From contig QVOM02000101.1 in NCBI GenBank assembly GCA_003586115.2, forward strand, positions 29,481,289 through 29,545,288: DNA of 64,000 nucleotides. Direction: 5' to 3'. The position numbers and the translations under genes were made by a program. Numbering within the stretch: position 1 is the first letter of the stretch; every line of letters starts with the position of its first letter. Shown here one piece after another: positions 46,515 to 58,025 of the stretch. The notes beneath the pieces were generated by a model. It saw only the letters and a list, made by a program, of their open reading frames with translations. It did no database searches and was not told the origin of the DNA. Source of the DNA: Salvator merianae. Taxonomy: Eukaryota; Chordata; Lepidosauria; Squamata; Teiidae.

Positions 46515-48389
46515 TCTTTCCCAGGGGGTTGGAGAACCAGGAAGGAGGGAAGTGGCCATAAACCTTTAGGTTTTGAGCTGGGACTGTTTTTCTGTCTCAT
46601 CTTGTTTTGTCTTGTTTTTTTTTTTTTTTTTAATGTTTTGTGGAAGAAAGGTGATGTGGCAAATTTTCATTTTGCCCCTTCTCATGTTCTCTAGCATTGG
46701 CCACTACTGTGGCCTTCCGGCACTTCCATCAAATTTGCAACTGGGAACAGGATTAATGTGTTCAGTAAGATGAATCCAAAACTGAATTCTTGTGTGTTTG
46801 AAGGAGATCAAGGAGGAAAAGCTGCTCAAGAGCCAAACCAAGCAGCCATCTTAAATTTTATTACGTACAGGCTGGTTCCAAACATTTGCATTGGTTTCAG
46901 TCAGTGATTTGTAAAGTAGACCTAGTGAAGCTAAGGAAAACCTGGCTGAAAGTAGATATGCTCTTCATTCTCAATGTCAAACATTGACAGCGTTTGCTCA
47001 TGGAAAGATGTTGGGTACATATAAACTATCAGCTCTGAGCACTTCCATTATTCAGTGGCAACGGGAAGCTCACAGCAACCATGTCAAACATATTCTACTA
47101 TAGTTGGTAGCAGAATCACTTCCCTTTCAAGGCCCTCAAAAGGGGGATCAAGATATCTTCTGCAACATTTTCTCCATCTGTGGTGGCTCCACCCAGAAGT
47201 GGAGACACAGCTATTATCACAGATAAACTGAAGGGTCCCCTAACTAGTATGATAGACATGCAACTATTAATTGTCTTAATTCTGATTTTTGTTCATTTTT
47301 AATTCAGAAAAAAACCACTCTAAGAGTTTATTACCCTTACCACAGCATACAATCCAATATTAGCTCATACAAAAGAAAACATTGTTTAACCCTGGAATCT
47401 ACTGAAACATTTCATAGAACACATTTGCAGCTCACTCACAGCACCTGCAGACAACTCAGCAGCTTAATCCATCTTCTTTCTTGGTTGATTTCGATTTTCT
47501 TTCATGTGGATTCTGCATTTGTGTCTATTAAACATTCCTGTCTTATGTGCCACTTTTTAACTACATTTGCTTTTCTTTTAACTTATAAGACTGCACAGTC
47601 AGAACAGAGGACAAAATCCAATTAAAGAGTTAAGTACATTTAAGTCCCATCGATTTTAAAGCAGAGTTAAGTATGTATTCAAACCAACTCTCTTTCTCTT
47701 TCAGTTCTTCACCTTAAAAATATCTATTATTCCTGTTCTTTCACAGGAAGTCATAGATTGTGGAGGCAGTTTCAGTTTAAATCATTTGATTTAAGACAAG
47801 CAATTTATATATGAAACATAAACCATGTTAAGTACCTCTATTAAAATGTTAGCACCTTTCTGTATACATAAAGCCCACCATATTCAGTTGTACTAATAAT
47901 GAGTACGTTAGTGAATAATATTAATATGAAGCCGTATGCACAAAATCCCAGGTTCGGACTCTGATATCACCAGGTAGAACTGGGCACAAGTATGAAACAA
48001 TGGAAAATTCTCAACAGACTGTTTAGAAAGCTCCATCCTAGATGGAACAATGGATTCATTGAGTTTCCTATGTTTCAATGAAAGAAACAAAAATAGGCAA
48101 ATCTTGCATTTTCTGAGCATTGGAGATGAATTTATTTGTATTCATCATTCTTAGGCTGTATTCTTATCTGGGAATGAATGTTATTCATTAGTTCATTGCC
48201 CACCCCTACGCTATCATGGATGAAAAGACATTTCATGCGTAAAGCAGTGAAACCAGACTTAGGCCACGGTAAGACTAGAACCAAAAAGTCTATGTCAGTC
48301 TGCCTGGCATACTGGCAGTTCATGTTTTTAAGGAAATAATCCTCACTGAGACCATCTTGCCATTCTCCATGACCCTCAGTCCTGATAAA
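46515..48389. other. Unassigned stretch
   Basis: No recognised element or exon. A poly-T run is near 46617-46632. Confidence 0.4.
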
Positions 48390-49010
48390 CAGAGACTATT
48401 GGGGGCATGTTATGGGCAGGTAGAGGGATGGTCCCTTTCCCCTATTGCCCAATTCCTGGCATTGTGGGCATACTAGAGGAGAAGCACCATGCCTCCCACT
48501 GTGTTCCTCCTCTCCTGTTCTTGCTGCCTCTGGACATCCTTGCTCACTGGCTTGCCTGACTGGCTGTGCTTCTCACCTTTGTGGCCTGTTTCAAGCTGCA
48601 GCTCTGGCTGCATGTCTCCTGCATGCTGTGCTCACCTTCCCCTTCAGCTAGCAGCCTGGCTGGGTGGAGGGAGCTGGGGGACGAGGGGAGGCAGGAAGCC
48701 TGAGGTGAAAGGGAGAGACAAAAAGCAGGTCAGATTTTGTACAAATTCAGCATTCAGATAAAGCAAAATTTTTCATCTTACTGCTTGCCTGTCCAGGCGT
48801 CTTCTCTGACAGCAGCTGCAAAGGGAAGAAGGCACAGGCAGGTGGTGAGACAGAAGATGGGAGACAGCAAGGACAGGGGAGGGGGAATTCAGTGAGGGAC
48901 AATGGCACCAGCCCTCTAGTACACCCACAACATTGGACATTGGGCAAGAAAGGGATGGAATCATCCCTCTCCCCACCCCAACTAGTTTCCTTCCATTCAG
49001 TCACCAAAAA
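48390..49010. repeat. Long imperfect inverted repeat, about 600 bp
   Basis: The left part (48395-48560) aligns with the reverse complement of the right part (48830-48995): 'gagactattgggggc' with 'gaaactagttggggt', 'agagggatgg' with 'agagggatga', 'gcattgtgggcatactagag' with 'atgttgtgggtgtactagag', 'ctcctctcctgttcttgctg' with 'cccctcccctgtccttgctg'. Arms are roughly 150 bp at perhaps two-thirds identity. The centre is GC-rich. It could be a fold-back DNA element or two inverted copies of one repeat. No terminal duplication was found. Confidence 0.68.
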
Positions 49011-49750
49011 ATGTAAACAAACTAATGATGTCTAATGGCCTCAGTGCAGACATAATCTGGGTGCAAAATAGTTCAGATTTGGCTACTATTGTCCAGGGGA
49101 GGGGAGGAAAAGCATTTGTCTGTCTAGACTGGGACTTTATTTTTTGTTGTGTATCTGACTGAGGCTTGGAAGTGGGCACCTATTCACAAAGGATAGGCCC
49201 ATCTGTGGCTGCAGGGGAAAAAAAATCCACATTGTGTCACATAGTTTTGAAATTAAGTGATCAAAAGCCTCCTACTTCACTTCTCTTCCTCATTGTCATC
49301 TTCCACGCTTGCCTCTCATTGACCACTTGTGCCTCAAATTTCAATGGACCTGATTGGTGAGATGATCATAGCAGCCATTTTCAGACTGGGATTGAATGCA
49401 AGAGCCTCTGCAGCCTCCCATTCCATCTGAACCAAGCTGTGAATCACCTGGAGAGTGCTAATCTTGGAAAGAGTGCACAAACATAGACATCAGAATGTGG
49501 TAAAACATTTTTGATGTTTTCCATCTATCCCTTAAGTGTCAAATTTGTCCTAGGGTCATCCATTTTATCCTTTCACATCACAGCCTTTCATTTATTATAA
49601 CTGAGGTAATTGTTAAAGCACCTGTGAACAATTGATATTAAGTCGGCAAAGGATGATGGTTATTTATCATTAAAGACTGATCAATCCAAAGATGAGAAAG
49701 AGAGCTATTCTCAAAACTGTCCTTCCTGGAACTGAATAGCTTTTGCTTTA

Positions 49751-49751
<1 letters not shown>
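49011..49751. other. Unassigned stretch
   Basis: No recognised element or exon. Confidence 0.4.
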
Positions 49752-49797
<46 letters not shown>

Positions 49798-49807
49798 ATC
49801 TATCTAT
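49752..49807 (+). repeat. (CTAT)n microsatellite
   Basis: About 13 CTAT units. Confidence 0.97.
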
Positions 49808-50224
49808 TTTAAAACTCATGCTTATGCGAAACCCAAACAAAATTTAAAAAGCTGAGATGGGGCATCAGACACAAAAACTGAAAAAACTGAAAAAAAAAAA
49901 AAAATCCCAAAAGAAATTGACATAGATTGTGAAAGGACAAGCTGAGAGACACAGTACTGACAAGAAGAGACAGAACCAGCAAAGGTACTTAACTGAAAAT
50001 CAAGAAAGAACAGCAGGATAGTGGAAAACTCAAGTGATGGAGAGGCAAAGGGAGAGTGTAGTTATACCATTGAGCTAAAGTGTTTTCTTTATTTCTTTAT
50101 TTATATTTTGTAAATATATTTAATAATATATTAATAAACTAAAATCATAATCATAATCATTATTAATAAAAACATGATTATATTTCTATTTCCTATTTTT
50201 TATGTTAGAAGTAATTATTCATAT

Positions 50225-50460
50225 TTGTATCCCACCTGCCCTATATTGTAAGGGTGAGTTCCAACAAGTACAAAGCTAATAATAACAGAATTAAAAACCA
50301 GATAAAAACTGGTTATATCAATTGTATAAGAATTACAGCATAGTAACAAGAAGGATAAATTAGCTTTTCATTGAAAGGCCCATGCAAAGAGAAATTGTAT
50401 GAAGACATTCACCTTAGAAAGGAGGTAATTCCACAGCCTGGATAGCTGCTTCCCAGGTTC
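50225..50460 (-). repeat. Old LINE-like repeat fragment ('TATCCCACC' family)
   Basis: 'atttgtatcccacctgccct' at the start and 'ggtaattccacagcctgg' near 50425 match the first third of the repeats at 27800-28480 and 43076-44560. Confidence 0.55.
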
Positions 50461-50523
50461 CCACTCTTAGCTTTATTGCTTAAGTAATTATACAGTATTA
50501 CCAGGATAGAACAGTTTATCTCC

Positions 50524-50525
50524 AT

Positions 50526-50575
<50 letters not shown>

Positions 50576-50607
50576 TCCCCTCCCCCTCCCCCTCCCCTCC
50601 CTCCTCC
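50524..50607 (+). repeat. (CTCCTG)n and CCCCTCC tract
   Basis: About eight CTCCTG hexamers then a pure pyrimidine CCCTCC tract. The strand asymmetry (only C/T then G) could form triplex or quadruplex on the opposite strand. Confidence 0.95.
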
Positions 50608-50806
50608 TATAAGTAACATGGGAAAAAATAACAGGAAAGCTAATAAAGGTAAGGTGAACATGATGTCAAGTTGAATTTGACTTCCACTAACTACACGGAC
50701 ACAGGCATGCAATTTTATTAGAAAACATACAGAAATTTGTGTCATCTTGTTTTGAAGAAATTCTAGGGATCAAACCTAGGATCCTCTAGTTTCCAAACTA
50801 TTGCTC

Positions 50807-50809
50807 TTT
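50807..50809. repeat. 3-bp target duplication TTT
   Basis: TTT here and at 51778-51780 flank the 968-bp TIR element. Confidence 0.6.
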
Positions 50810-51777
50810 GGACCTGTTCGCACTTGTAACTAGTGAGTGTCAGGAACGCTCACGAGACAAGTGCATTCGCACCAGAGGACAGCCGTAGTGACCGGCAGCA
50901 GACCTCATCCACTGCCGATCCCTACTACCACCAGGCAAGTAAAAAGGTGTCCGAATCCTCACCTGAAGCTCAAAGTGAGCTTCAGGTGAGGATTCATTCA
51001 CACCTACCTTGTCCACGATGGTGGCAGCCATCTTTCAGGCGATCAGTCCACTCATCATGCATGCGTGATCTCGCAATCATTCAATACATGGTGGGCAGTG
51101 GGGCCTACACCTTTGCGCGGGCCCAAATGGGCCCACGTGAGACCCCAGTTGGGCCCACACAACCCCGATTGGGCCCACCCGGCCTCATTGGGGTGATCAG
51201 GCCACCCCAATCAGGCCAGGCGGGCCCGATGGAGGTGCTGCGGGCCCGATTGGGAAGGCCCAAACGTGCTACTGGGGGGGGGGCGAGGCCCATTGTGTAT
51301 ACACGAGTTGCGTCATTAGCGTGTGCACTGCGTGGGCCTCCTGGTTGCCAAGGCAGCAGTCTGATGCTCGCAGGCCATTTCTGTTGCGACTGTCCTTCGT
51401 GCCTGTGATCGGGCACCAAAACATGGGGTGCAGTTTGGCCCCATCTGGCATCCCTGGTCTGATCGCGGCAGCATGGGCTCAACTGGGGCCTTCTGTGGGC
51501 CCATTTGGGCCCGCACAAAGGGGGTAGGCCCCATTGGCTACTCGTGCACGCATGCATGTAGCTGCTGTGGTTGCCATGGCAGTGGCCGGATGCTTGCCAG
51601 CCACTGTCATGCCGAGCATCAGGCATGGATAATGGCGTTCACACTCGTGAATGACATTATCCAGCATAAGACGAGTTTTCAGGCCCCATCGTGCAGATGG
51701 TGTCTGCATGATGGGGTCTGTTCCATGTTAGAATGAGTTAATCAGCCCATTCTAGTGTGGAAAGTACAAACAGGCCC
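50810..51777 (+). mobile_element. Family-1 TIR element, 968 bp, largest copy
   Basis: The left end GGACCTGTTCGCACTT and reverse-complemented right end GGGCCTGTTTGTACTT agree at 13 of 16 positions; TTT flanks both sides. From left to right: hairpin 50820-50864; a GTAGTGACCGGCAG / CTGCCGATCCCTACTAC stem (about 50885-50932); a perfect 20-bp-arm palindrome (50953-50995); a GC-rich tract in which 'ttgggcccac' units recur (51115-51260); further hairpins such as CATGGCAGTGGC/GCCACTGTCATG (51574-51610); and TAGAATG/CATTCTA just inside the right end. Long frames on both strands here (up to 191 codons) overlap each other and lack any transposase motif, so I do not call them genes. Confidence 0.87.
50953..50995. 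repeat. Perfect palindrome, 20-bp arms, 3-base loop
   Basis: GAATCCTCACCTGAAGCTCA, loop AAG, then its exact reverse complement. The homologous place in the 837-bp copy (about 5569-5602) keeps CTGAAGCTCA...TGAGCTTCA but has lost the outer pairs, so this copy is either younger here or corrected. Confidence 0.95.
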
Positions 51778-52044
51778 TTTGTTGAGTTACAACTGCTCAG
51801 TGAATTTAATATGTTTGTCAGTGGCCGTACTGAAGTAAGGTCTCACATCATCTAGGTAAAGTGGTAAGATACTGATGGAGTAGGATCTCATTAGAATATG
51901 TTAAATATATTTCCAGATGTGCATTTTTTATAAACTTCAGCTTAATGAAGGCTGGGTAATGAAAGAACAGTAAGTCAAAATATCCATTTGCCAAAGAAGA
52001 TCCATAAAAGATGATTGGGTAAGTGTTGTGTTGTCTCTGGTCAT

Positions 52045-53070
52045 TCGTTTTTCTTTCTTTCTTTCTTTTTCTTTTCTTTCTTTTTCTTTTCTGCATATTT
52101 TTATTGTTCTTGTATTTCAAATATATAAAATTACAGTTTACATTACATTCTTAAGTCACTGTTATTATCAAATTCATCCTTCATTAACAGTTTCTTCTAA
52201 ACTTCATGTTCTTCGGCATCCTGTACTCCTTCCTTCTTTTTTTCACTGAAACTCTTCTTTCTTCTTCTTCTTTTTTTTTTTTTTTTTTACTCTTCAAATC
52301 CAGCAATCTCAAGTCCATTATCCATCTCTTGCAGAAAGTCAATAAAGGGTTTCCAGTTCCTGTAAAACCTATCAACTGTCTTAATTCTCAAAAGATTTGT
52401 CAGTTTGTCCATCTCGGCCAACTCCATCATTTTCACTAACCAATCATTCACCGTTGGTAATAACTCTCCTTTCCACTTCTGAGCATATACAATTCTGGCA
52501 GCAGTTACCATATTTTGCAATAACACATTGACACCTTCAACATTATTTTCCACTATCCCCAATAGGAATAATTCCGGTCTAAAAGGAATGTTTGTCTTTA
52601 AAATTTTCTGCATAGCTATGTGAATTTGAACCCAAAACTTTTTGGTTTTTACACAAGTCCACCACATATGATAAAAAGTACCCTCATGCTTCTTACATGT
52701 CCAACATTTACTTGACATACCTTGATACATTTTTGAAATTCTGAAAGGTGTTAAGTACCATCTATACATCATCTTACATATATATTCTCTTTCAACATAT
52801 TATATACAGTACATTTCATATCTTTGGTCCACAATTTTTCGCATTGATCCATTGAAATGTTATAACCAAAATGTTGTGTCCATTTTATCATACAATCTTT
52901 AACTTGCTCTTGTTCTAATTCTATTTTCAAAAGAAAATCACACAGTATCCCTATAATCCCCCTATCTTCTTTTTCCAATTTTTGTTCCCATTTCTGTCTT
53001 TCTAGTTCAAAGTTCATCCTTCTTTTATCTTTCTTTTTCAAAAAATTAAGCATTGCATAAAAATATATTT
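52045..53070 (-). mobile_element. 5'-truncated L1, best preserved in the window
   Basis: The minus strand holds the last quarter of ORF2, a 3' untranslated region and a tail read as TTTCTTTC/T runs (52050-52092). Same lineage as 2942-3965. Frames are much longer than in the other L1s, so it is likely among the younger insertions. A T-rich tract at 52265-52288 interrupts just after the ORF2 end. No target duplication could be identified. Confidence 0.88.
52287..53053 (-). pseudogene. L1 ORF2 C-terminal region, two overlapping frames
   Basis: Frames 53053-52769 (RRMNFELERQKWEQKLEKED...) and 52772-52287 (CWTCKKHEGTFYHMWWTC, MQKILKTNIPFRPELFLLGI, RNWKPFIDFLQEMDNGLE, IAGFEE) overlap by four bases, and one frameshift would join them. 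The Cys-rich knuckle is complete. This domain binds RNA in L1 and is needed for retrotransposition; without the endonuclease and reverse transcriptase the copy is inert. Confidence 0.92.
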
Positions 53071-53159
53071 TTTAAAACATGATACATAAAAGAGCCATGC
53101 TTTATTTTGTTTAGACTTTATCCTTTTACAGGAATGACCAAGAAACTAAGTAATTTGCA

Positions 53160-53225
<66 letters not shown>

Positions 53226-53226
53226 C

Positions 53227-53298
<72 letters not shown>

Positions 53299-53303
53299 TT
53301 TCT
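53160..53303 (+). repeat. (TTTC)n microsatellite, about 144 bp
   Basis: About 35 TTTC units with a single CTCTC interruption near 53226. The long Lys/Glu/Arg or Phe/Leu/Ser frames it creates are artefacts. Confidence 0.98.
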
Positions 53304-54889
53304 TTTTATTCCAGTCTTGGTCTCCAGTGTCATTATTCTAGATTCCCATCACCATTAGCCTAATTTCAGTCTAATAAGGCAGAAAAGGCAAAGTGAGGCT
53401 GTTAATTTCTAGACAGTGAATCAGTAAAGCTGCCTCAGAATCAGCAACATATTATAGAAGGACAAGATAAGTGCAAAATGTTCCCGTTGCTAGATTGTGT
53501 GTCACAAATGAGAATATCTCATTCTTCAAAGTATGAAATATTCAGACAATAGAACTAAGAGCAAACTACACTTTCAATACTGTTTGAAGCAATCAAAAAG
53601 CTTTTGACCTTTCAATGGAGCAGGGTGATTATAAACATTAGTAGCAGAATAACATTGTGATACAAAGAGCTTGAATATCATTATTTATTATTAATCATAT
53701 TATTAATACCTTAAAACTGCAAATCAAAGTGTTAAAAAAGCAAATTGTCATTGAAATGGTCTGTGTAAGACAACCTGCTTTTTTTTTTTTTAAATAAAAT
53801 AATAAAATTACATTCTGACTCATTGATATAGCAAAGTTACAGTATGCTGAAACATTTGTCATTCAGATGCCCATATCCAATTGCTTAATCAGCTATTTAC
53901 TGCACAGGGATAAGATTTCTTAATTTCTCTTTTGATCCACTTGCTAACTCAACAATTTCCCTAGTCTTCACATTTATTTGAGAAACAGACACATTCTTCC
54001 TGTTTATACCAGACCTGAACACTGAGAGATATAGCAGATGAAGTCTCTAACCAATCAGTTATCATCATCAGTGCTGATCAATTCTGGGCATTGCTAACAT
54101 TACTCTTTTGGTATATTGCCTGATATACCAACTGCTCAGTATTCAGCTTTCATTCCTAGAACCTGTTTCCCACTGCTAGATTGAAACTGAATATTGGTTA
54201 GTGGAATTAGAGTCCCTCAAAGTCTTCAGGGTTTTACCTGTGAAAGAGGCTTCCATTCTCCCTTCCCCTCCTCTTTAAACATTCAGGGGCATAGAATAGG
54301 CATTGTCAAAATCTCATAGGATGCTATGTGCATTATTCCTCACTAGATATTCTTGCAGCATGCTGCTGCCATCCACAGCTACCCTCTTTTTTCTCATCTC
54401 AGGAAATTACCTCCTGATGTCCTCGCTTGTTCACTGAAGTGAAAGAACCTTGGAATGGTGACTACTGGATGCCTTTGCTGATTTAGGGTGAGATCACACA
54501 GAACATTTTGGAGGCACAAAAGATCACCCCATTTGTAGATGCAGGGAAAAAACAACAATGGTGTCATACAATTTCTAAAAGCCTCTTCTCGTAGTTGCCT
54601 TTGCCTCTAAACCTAGCAATTCCTCTGTAGATACAAATAGTCACCATTCATTGGATGTCACTAGGCAGATTACTCGGTTCCTGTAGAAAGACTACAGGAC
54701 TCTTTGTAGTGAAACAAGAAGAAGGAATAAACTGGGGGATTGGGGGAGAATTACTCCTTCCCAGCTATTCCAGTAGGATCTTTAAGGCTAATTGGTTGGT
54801 GTAACAAACTGCTCTAAGGCAGATTGTAATTGGCTGGCACGTGTTATCCAGGGGAGAGAGGAACAGGAAAGAGTTCCGAGGCACTACTA
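53304..54889. other. Unassigned stretch
   Basis: No recognised element or exon. Confidence 0.4.
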
Positions 54890-55500
54890 AATTTAAAAAT
54901 AAACCATCTTTATTAAAAACAATAAAAGGGGGGATTTACTCAATAGCTGCAATAGCCAGCAACAAGGCAACAGCCCTTGGCAATAAAACAGTGATCAGGC
55001 AGGTTCAGAGATAAAAAGAAAAGCTACAGTGGAGCTGCTGCACTGAGTGGAAGGAGCAAGGTTCTTGGTCTATTTGGGTGTGCCTGTGGTACAATCTAAT
55101 AAAGCTGTAAAGCAGTGTGGAATTGAAATTCAGCTTAAGCAAGGCTGCAAGCAGTTAAAAACAAAACAAAACAAAACAAAAAAACTTGGAGAATCTTCAG
55201 AGAAACTGTAGCTTCTTGCTCTGGTTCCAGGAGATAAAGAGACAGATACCAGCTAGCAGGCTGCACTTCTTCAATAGGATGGAGGTGTTGCATTAAGTTC
55301 AGCTCTTGAGGAAAGACCACCACCACTTAGACCAGCCACCATTAGCACTTATTTACACCCTCCTTGTGTTACTAAAAATAGAATGAGTAGGCCAATGGAC
55401 AAGAGATGACTTGACATCTGTCTTGTCTGATAGCTGTGTTTAACCTTATAAGTTTAAAATTGTTGGTCAATGCAGAACGGGGGAGGGGTAAGGAAAAGGT
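54890..55500 (-). other. Possible retroelement end, unassigned
   Basis: On the minus strand, TTTTAATAAAGATGG near 54905 is a polyadenylation-like signal followed by a fall in complexity; the 600 bases upstream of it are of mixed composition, with an (AAACA)n tract at 55163-55185. This may be a solo LTR or the 3' end of some transcribed repeat. No LTR termini are clear. Confidence 0.25.
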
Positions 55501-55656
55501 GAAGTCAGACACAGATTTGTATTTTATTTACAGCTTAAACGTAAATTAAGAGGACTAATCCAATCGAGTTGGTGGAGAACTGGAGGAGACACTGAACCCA
55601 AGAAATATTACAATCAATCAAACTATTCCCCAAGACAACCAAGTGTGAAATGCAAT

Positions 55657-55836
55657 GGCCCTTTCTGCACTTGGCTTTTTTCTGGATCATATCCCAGAAC
55701 AGGGAACTGCTATCTACATGCTAGTGGAGTTTACAGCAGGCTCTGTGTGGGGCCTGCCATAGTTCCTGCTAGCATGCAGATGGCAGGTCCCTATTCCAGG
55801 ATATAATCTGGTATAACACCAAGTGCAGAAAGGGCC
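55657..55836. mobile_element. Family-2 fold-back element, 180 bp, complete
   Basis: Left GGCCCTTTCTGCACTTGG and right CCAAGTGCAGAAAGGGCC are perfect 18-bp inverted repeats. AAT flanks both sides (55654-55656 and 55837-55839). The arms are complementary over most of the length ('atatcccagaacagggaact' against 'aggtccctattccaggatat' in reverse). Reference copy for the family. Confidence 0.93.
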
Positions 55837-56139
55837 AATGTTAGCAAAGCAAAAACAGAGTCCAGGTGAAAACAAAGAGATAGCTCTTGCCAGATGCAAC
55901 ATGTCTTGAGGGTTTTCCTGTTTACAGCAAACCTGTTCTAGAATGACATTTGGAAAGGTAAGGGGAGAGAAAAAAAAAAGTTTAAGTTTCAAAGCGGGAT
56001 TTGCCTTTTCTTCCGATATATATATATTTTTCTTTTTCTTTTTCTTTTCCTTTTCCTTTTTCTTTGTCATAATTTCCAGGTATGTTCCATTAGCAAGCCA
56101 TAATCAGAACACCCATACAAATGCATAGTTCAGAGACCA

Positions 56140-56141
<2 letters not shown>

Positions 56142-56192
<51 letters not shown>

Positions 56193-56213
56193 CACACACA
56201 CACACACACACAC
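56142..56213 (+). repeat. (TA)n then (CA)n microsatellite
   Basis: About 22 TA units and 12 CA units back to back. Confidence 0.97.
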
Positions 56214-57904
56214 TGGAAGCTGGAAGGAGACACAAACCTGGCCAAACTAGCCCTCAAAAGAAGAAGTAGCTGCTATTTCTTCCCTCCTCCTCAATTATTA
56301 TTGTTTTAATATCTTTCTATGACTCATTATTATGGTGTGTTTACCTTGGTTCTATTGATTATTGATGCTGTCTTATGGAACTGCCTTGTGAGCTCTGGGT
56401 AAAAGGTCATCTAAAAACTGAAACACCATCATCATAACAGCAGTGACAAGGACCTGCGAGTCTCTGATGGGTAGATACTGAATGTGGACTGCCATTCTTC
56501 CTGATGGATCACTGATGCTGTCAAATCACAATCTGTCTACATGATAACTGCACATTAGTAAATTTCCATGAATGGCAGCCTTTGACATTGGGTTTTGGTG
56601 TGTCAGTCACTGCTGTTAATATAAGTTAATATTGCAGCCTGGGTTGTCAGCAGCAACCCAACAGTGCTTTTCCTATGACACTCTCTGGAATGAAAACAAA
56701 GCAAAAGTGAGCTTTGCCTTCATTTCTTTTCTGCCAAGGCCAAGACAGAGTGTGCCCACACAGCTGTTCAGAATAATAGCAGCAGTGTGCAGGCAAAGAT
56801 GCTTTGACATTCTCACTTAGAAATTATGAAGAAAGGCTGTTTCAAACATACATAACGATTATGAGGGAGGGCACTAATGACTCACTTCACTATGTGGAAT
56901 CTACAAATGCCCATTTCAGGAGGTTTAAAGACCATTTTTGCTTAAAAGCTGACTGCTGCTCCCGACAGTTCTCAATTTGCCACCTGGGAACTGGTCAAGA
57001 AAATGCCAGAGATGGATTTCAGATTTTTAACACTCAGGATGGGAAAGTATAACTTAAAATTAGTTTTCATTTTTCATTTTTCACTTTTTTTTTGGGGGGG
57101 GGGGAGCAACTTCTAAGCCATTTCTGGTTCTGCAGTTGGCTGCTCCCCCCCCCCCCCAAAATTCCATATATTTGAAGAAATAGGTGCAAAATTCATTTTG
57201 GAAGTCCATGCACGTTTTTGTATGAACACTTTTTGCACACAGAAACTGAATATTGATTTGGAGATGGACTCCGCAGACACAAGGTCTCCTGATCCAGCAA
57301 CATCCAGCATAGGCAGACAGCGGCTTACAAAGCTAGAAACAAGACATGCAGGCTGGCCTTCTGATGCCTGGCCTGTAGAAGATCTTTACTGCTCAGGCAA
57401 AGGGGTTGGGGAATGTTGTGTGATGGGTGCAGCTGGTCTCTCCACTGTCAAGTCATACTGTGTTCCCTGGCTGGTCAGGAAACTACCTAGCTAGGAAAGA
57501 CACAAAGGTATGTGTGGTAAAGAATCCTGCATCTTTCCTAACTATGCAGAAACCAGAGGCCCTTTCTGGTCTGGGCTTTTCAGCAGATGTGGATCCTGCC
57601 ACTACTGAGATAGGTGTCCAGTATGACCTATGAACACCTACAGTATTCTTTATCATTGCAATTGTGTACATGTCAATAACCACTCACTGATTGTCATAGC
57701 TGGCCTGCATAGCACACATGATGTCATTAAATCTCACCACTGTTTAAGGCCTTGCCTCCATTGTATATATAGTGGATGTTAGATTATTCAGAAAATGCAG
57801 GGATTAGACTTTGTATGTGAACATCCAGAAGCACATCTAAGTGCATGGAAATCTGCAGAAAAGGAAAGCTATACCGGAACAAAAGTAGAAGTAGGACTGA
57901 GGAT
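56214..57904. other. Unassigned stretch
   Basis: No element recognised. An 82-codon frame at 56804-57052 (YEERLFQTYITIMREG...) sits in mixed-composition DNA, but it has no recognisable domain and no obvious splice context. G9-C11 runs at 57095-57160 are mirror-like. Confidence 0.4.
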
Positions 57905-58025
57905 GATTTCCTAAATACCTCATCAAAACCTGTCAGATATCTCATCCTCTGCCATTCCTGTCTCCATTTACCTTCAATCTTTCCCAGCAGCAAGTTTTTT
58001 TTCTGGTGAATCTTGACTTCTTATT

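Noticed and set aside
48445..48761. Cys/Leu-rich frames with a signal-peptide look
   Set aside because: They lie in the GC-rich arms of an imperfect inverted repeat, and two frames overlap with similar composition. No start context or domain supports a gene.
50833..51626. Long open frames on both strands (up to 191 codons) in the GC-rich TIR element
   Set aside because: They overlap each other on opposite strands, consist largely of repeated Gly/Pro/Arg-rich words from a GC-rich tandem tract, and show no transposase or other domain. Stop codons are simply rare in this composition.
53107..53358. Phe/Leu/Ser and Lys/Glu/Arg repeat proteins
   Set aside because: Pure translation of the TTTC microsatellite.
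56804..57052. Frame beginning MTFSLRNYEERLFQTY as a coding exon
   Set aside because: Somewhat protein-like, but no known domain, no partner exon and no conserved signal that can be judged from one sequence.
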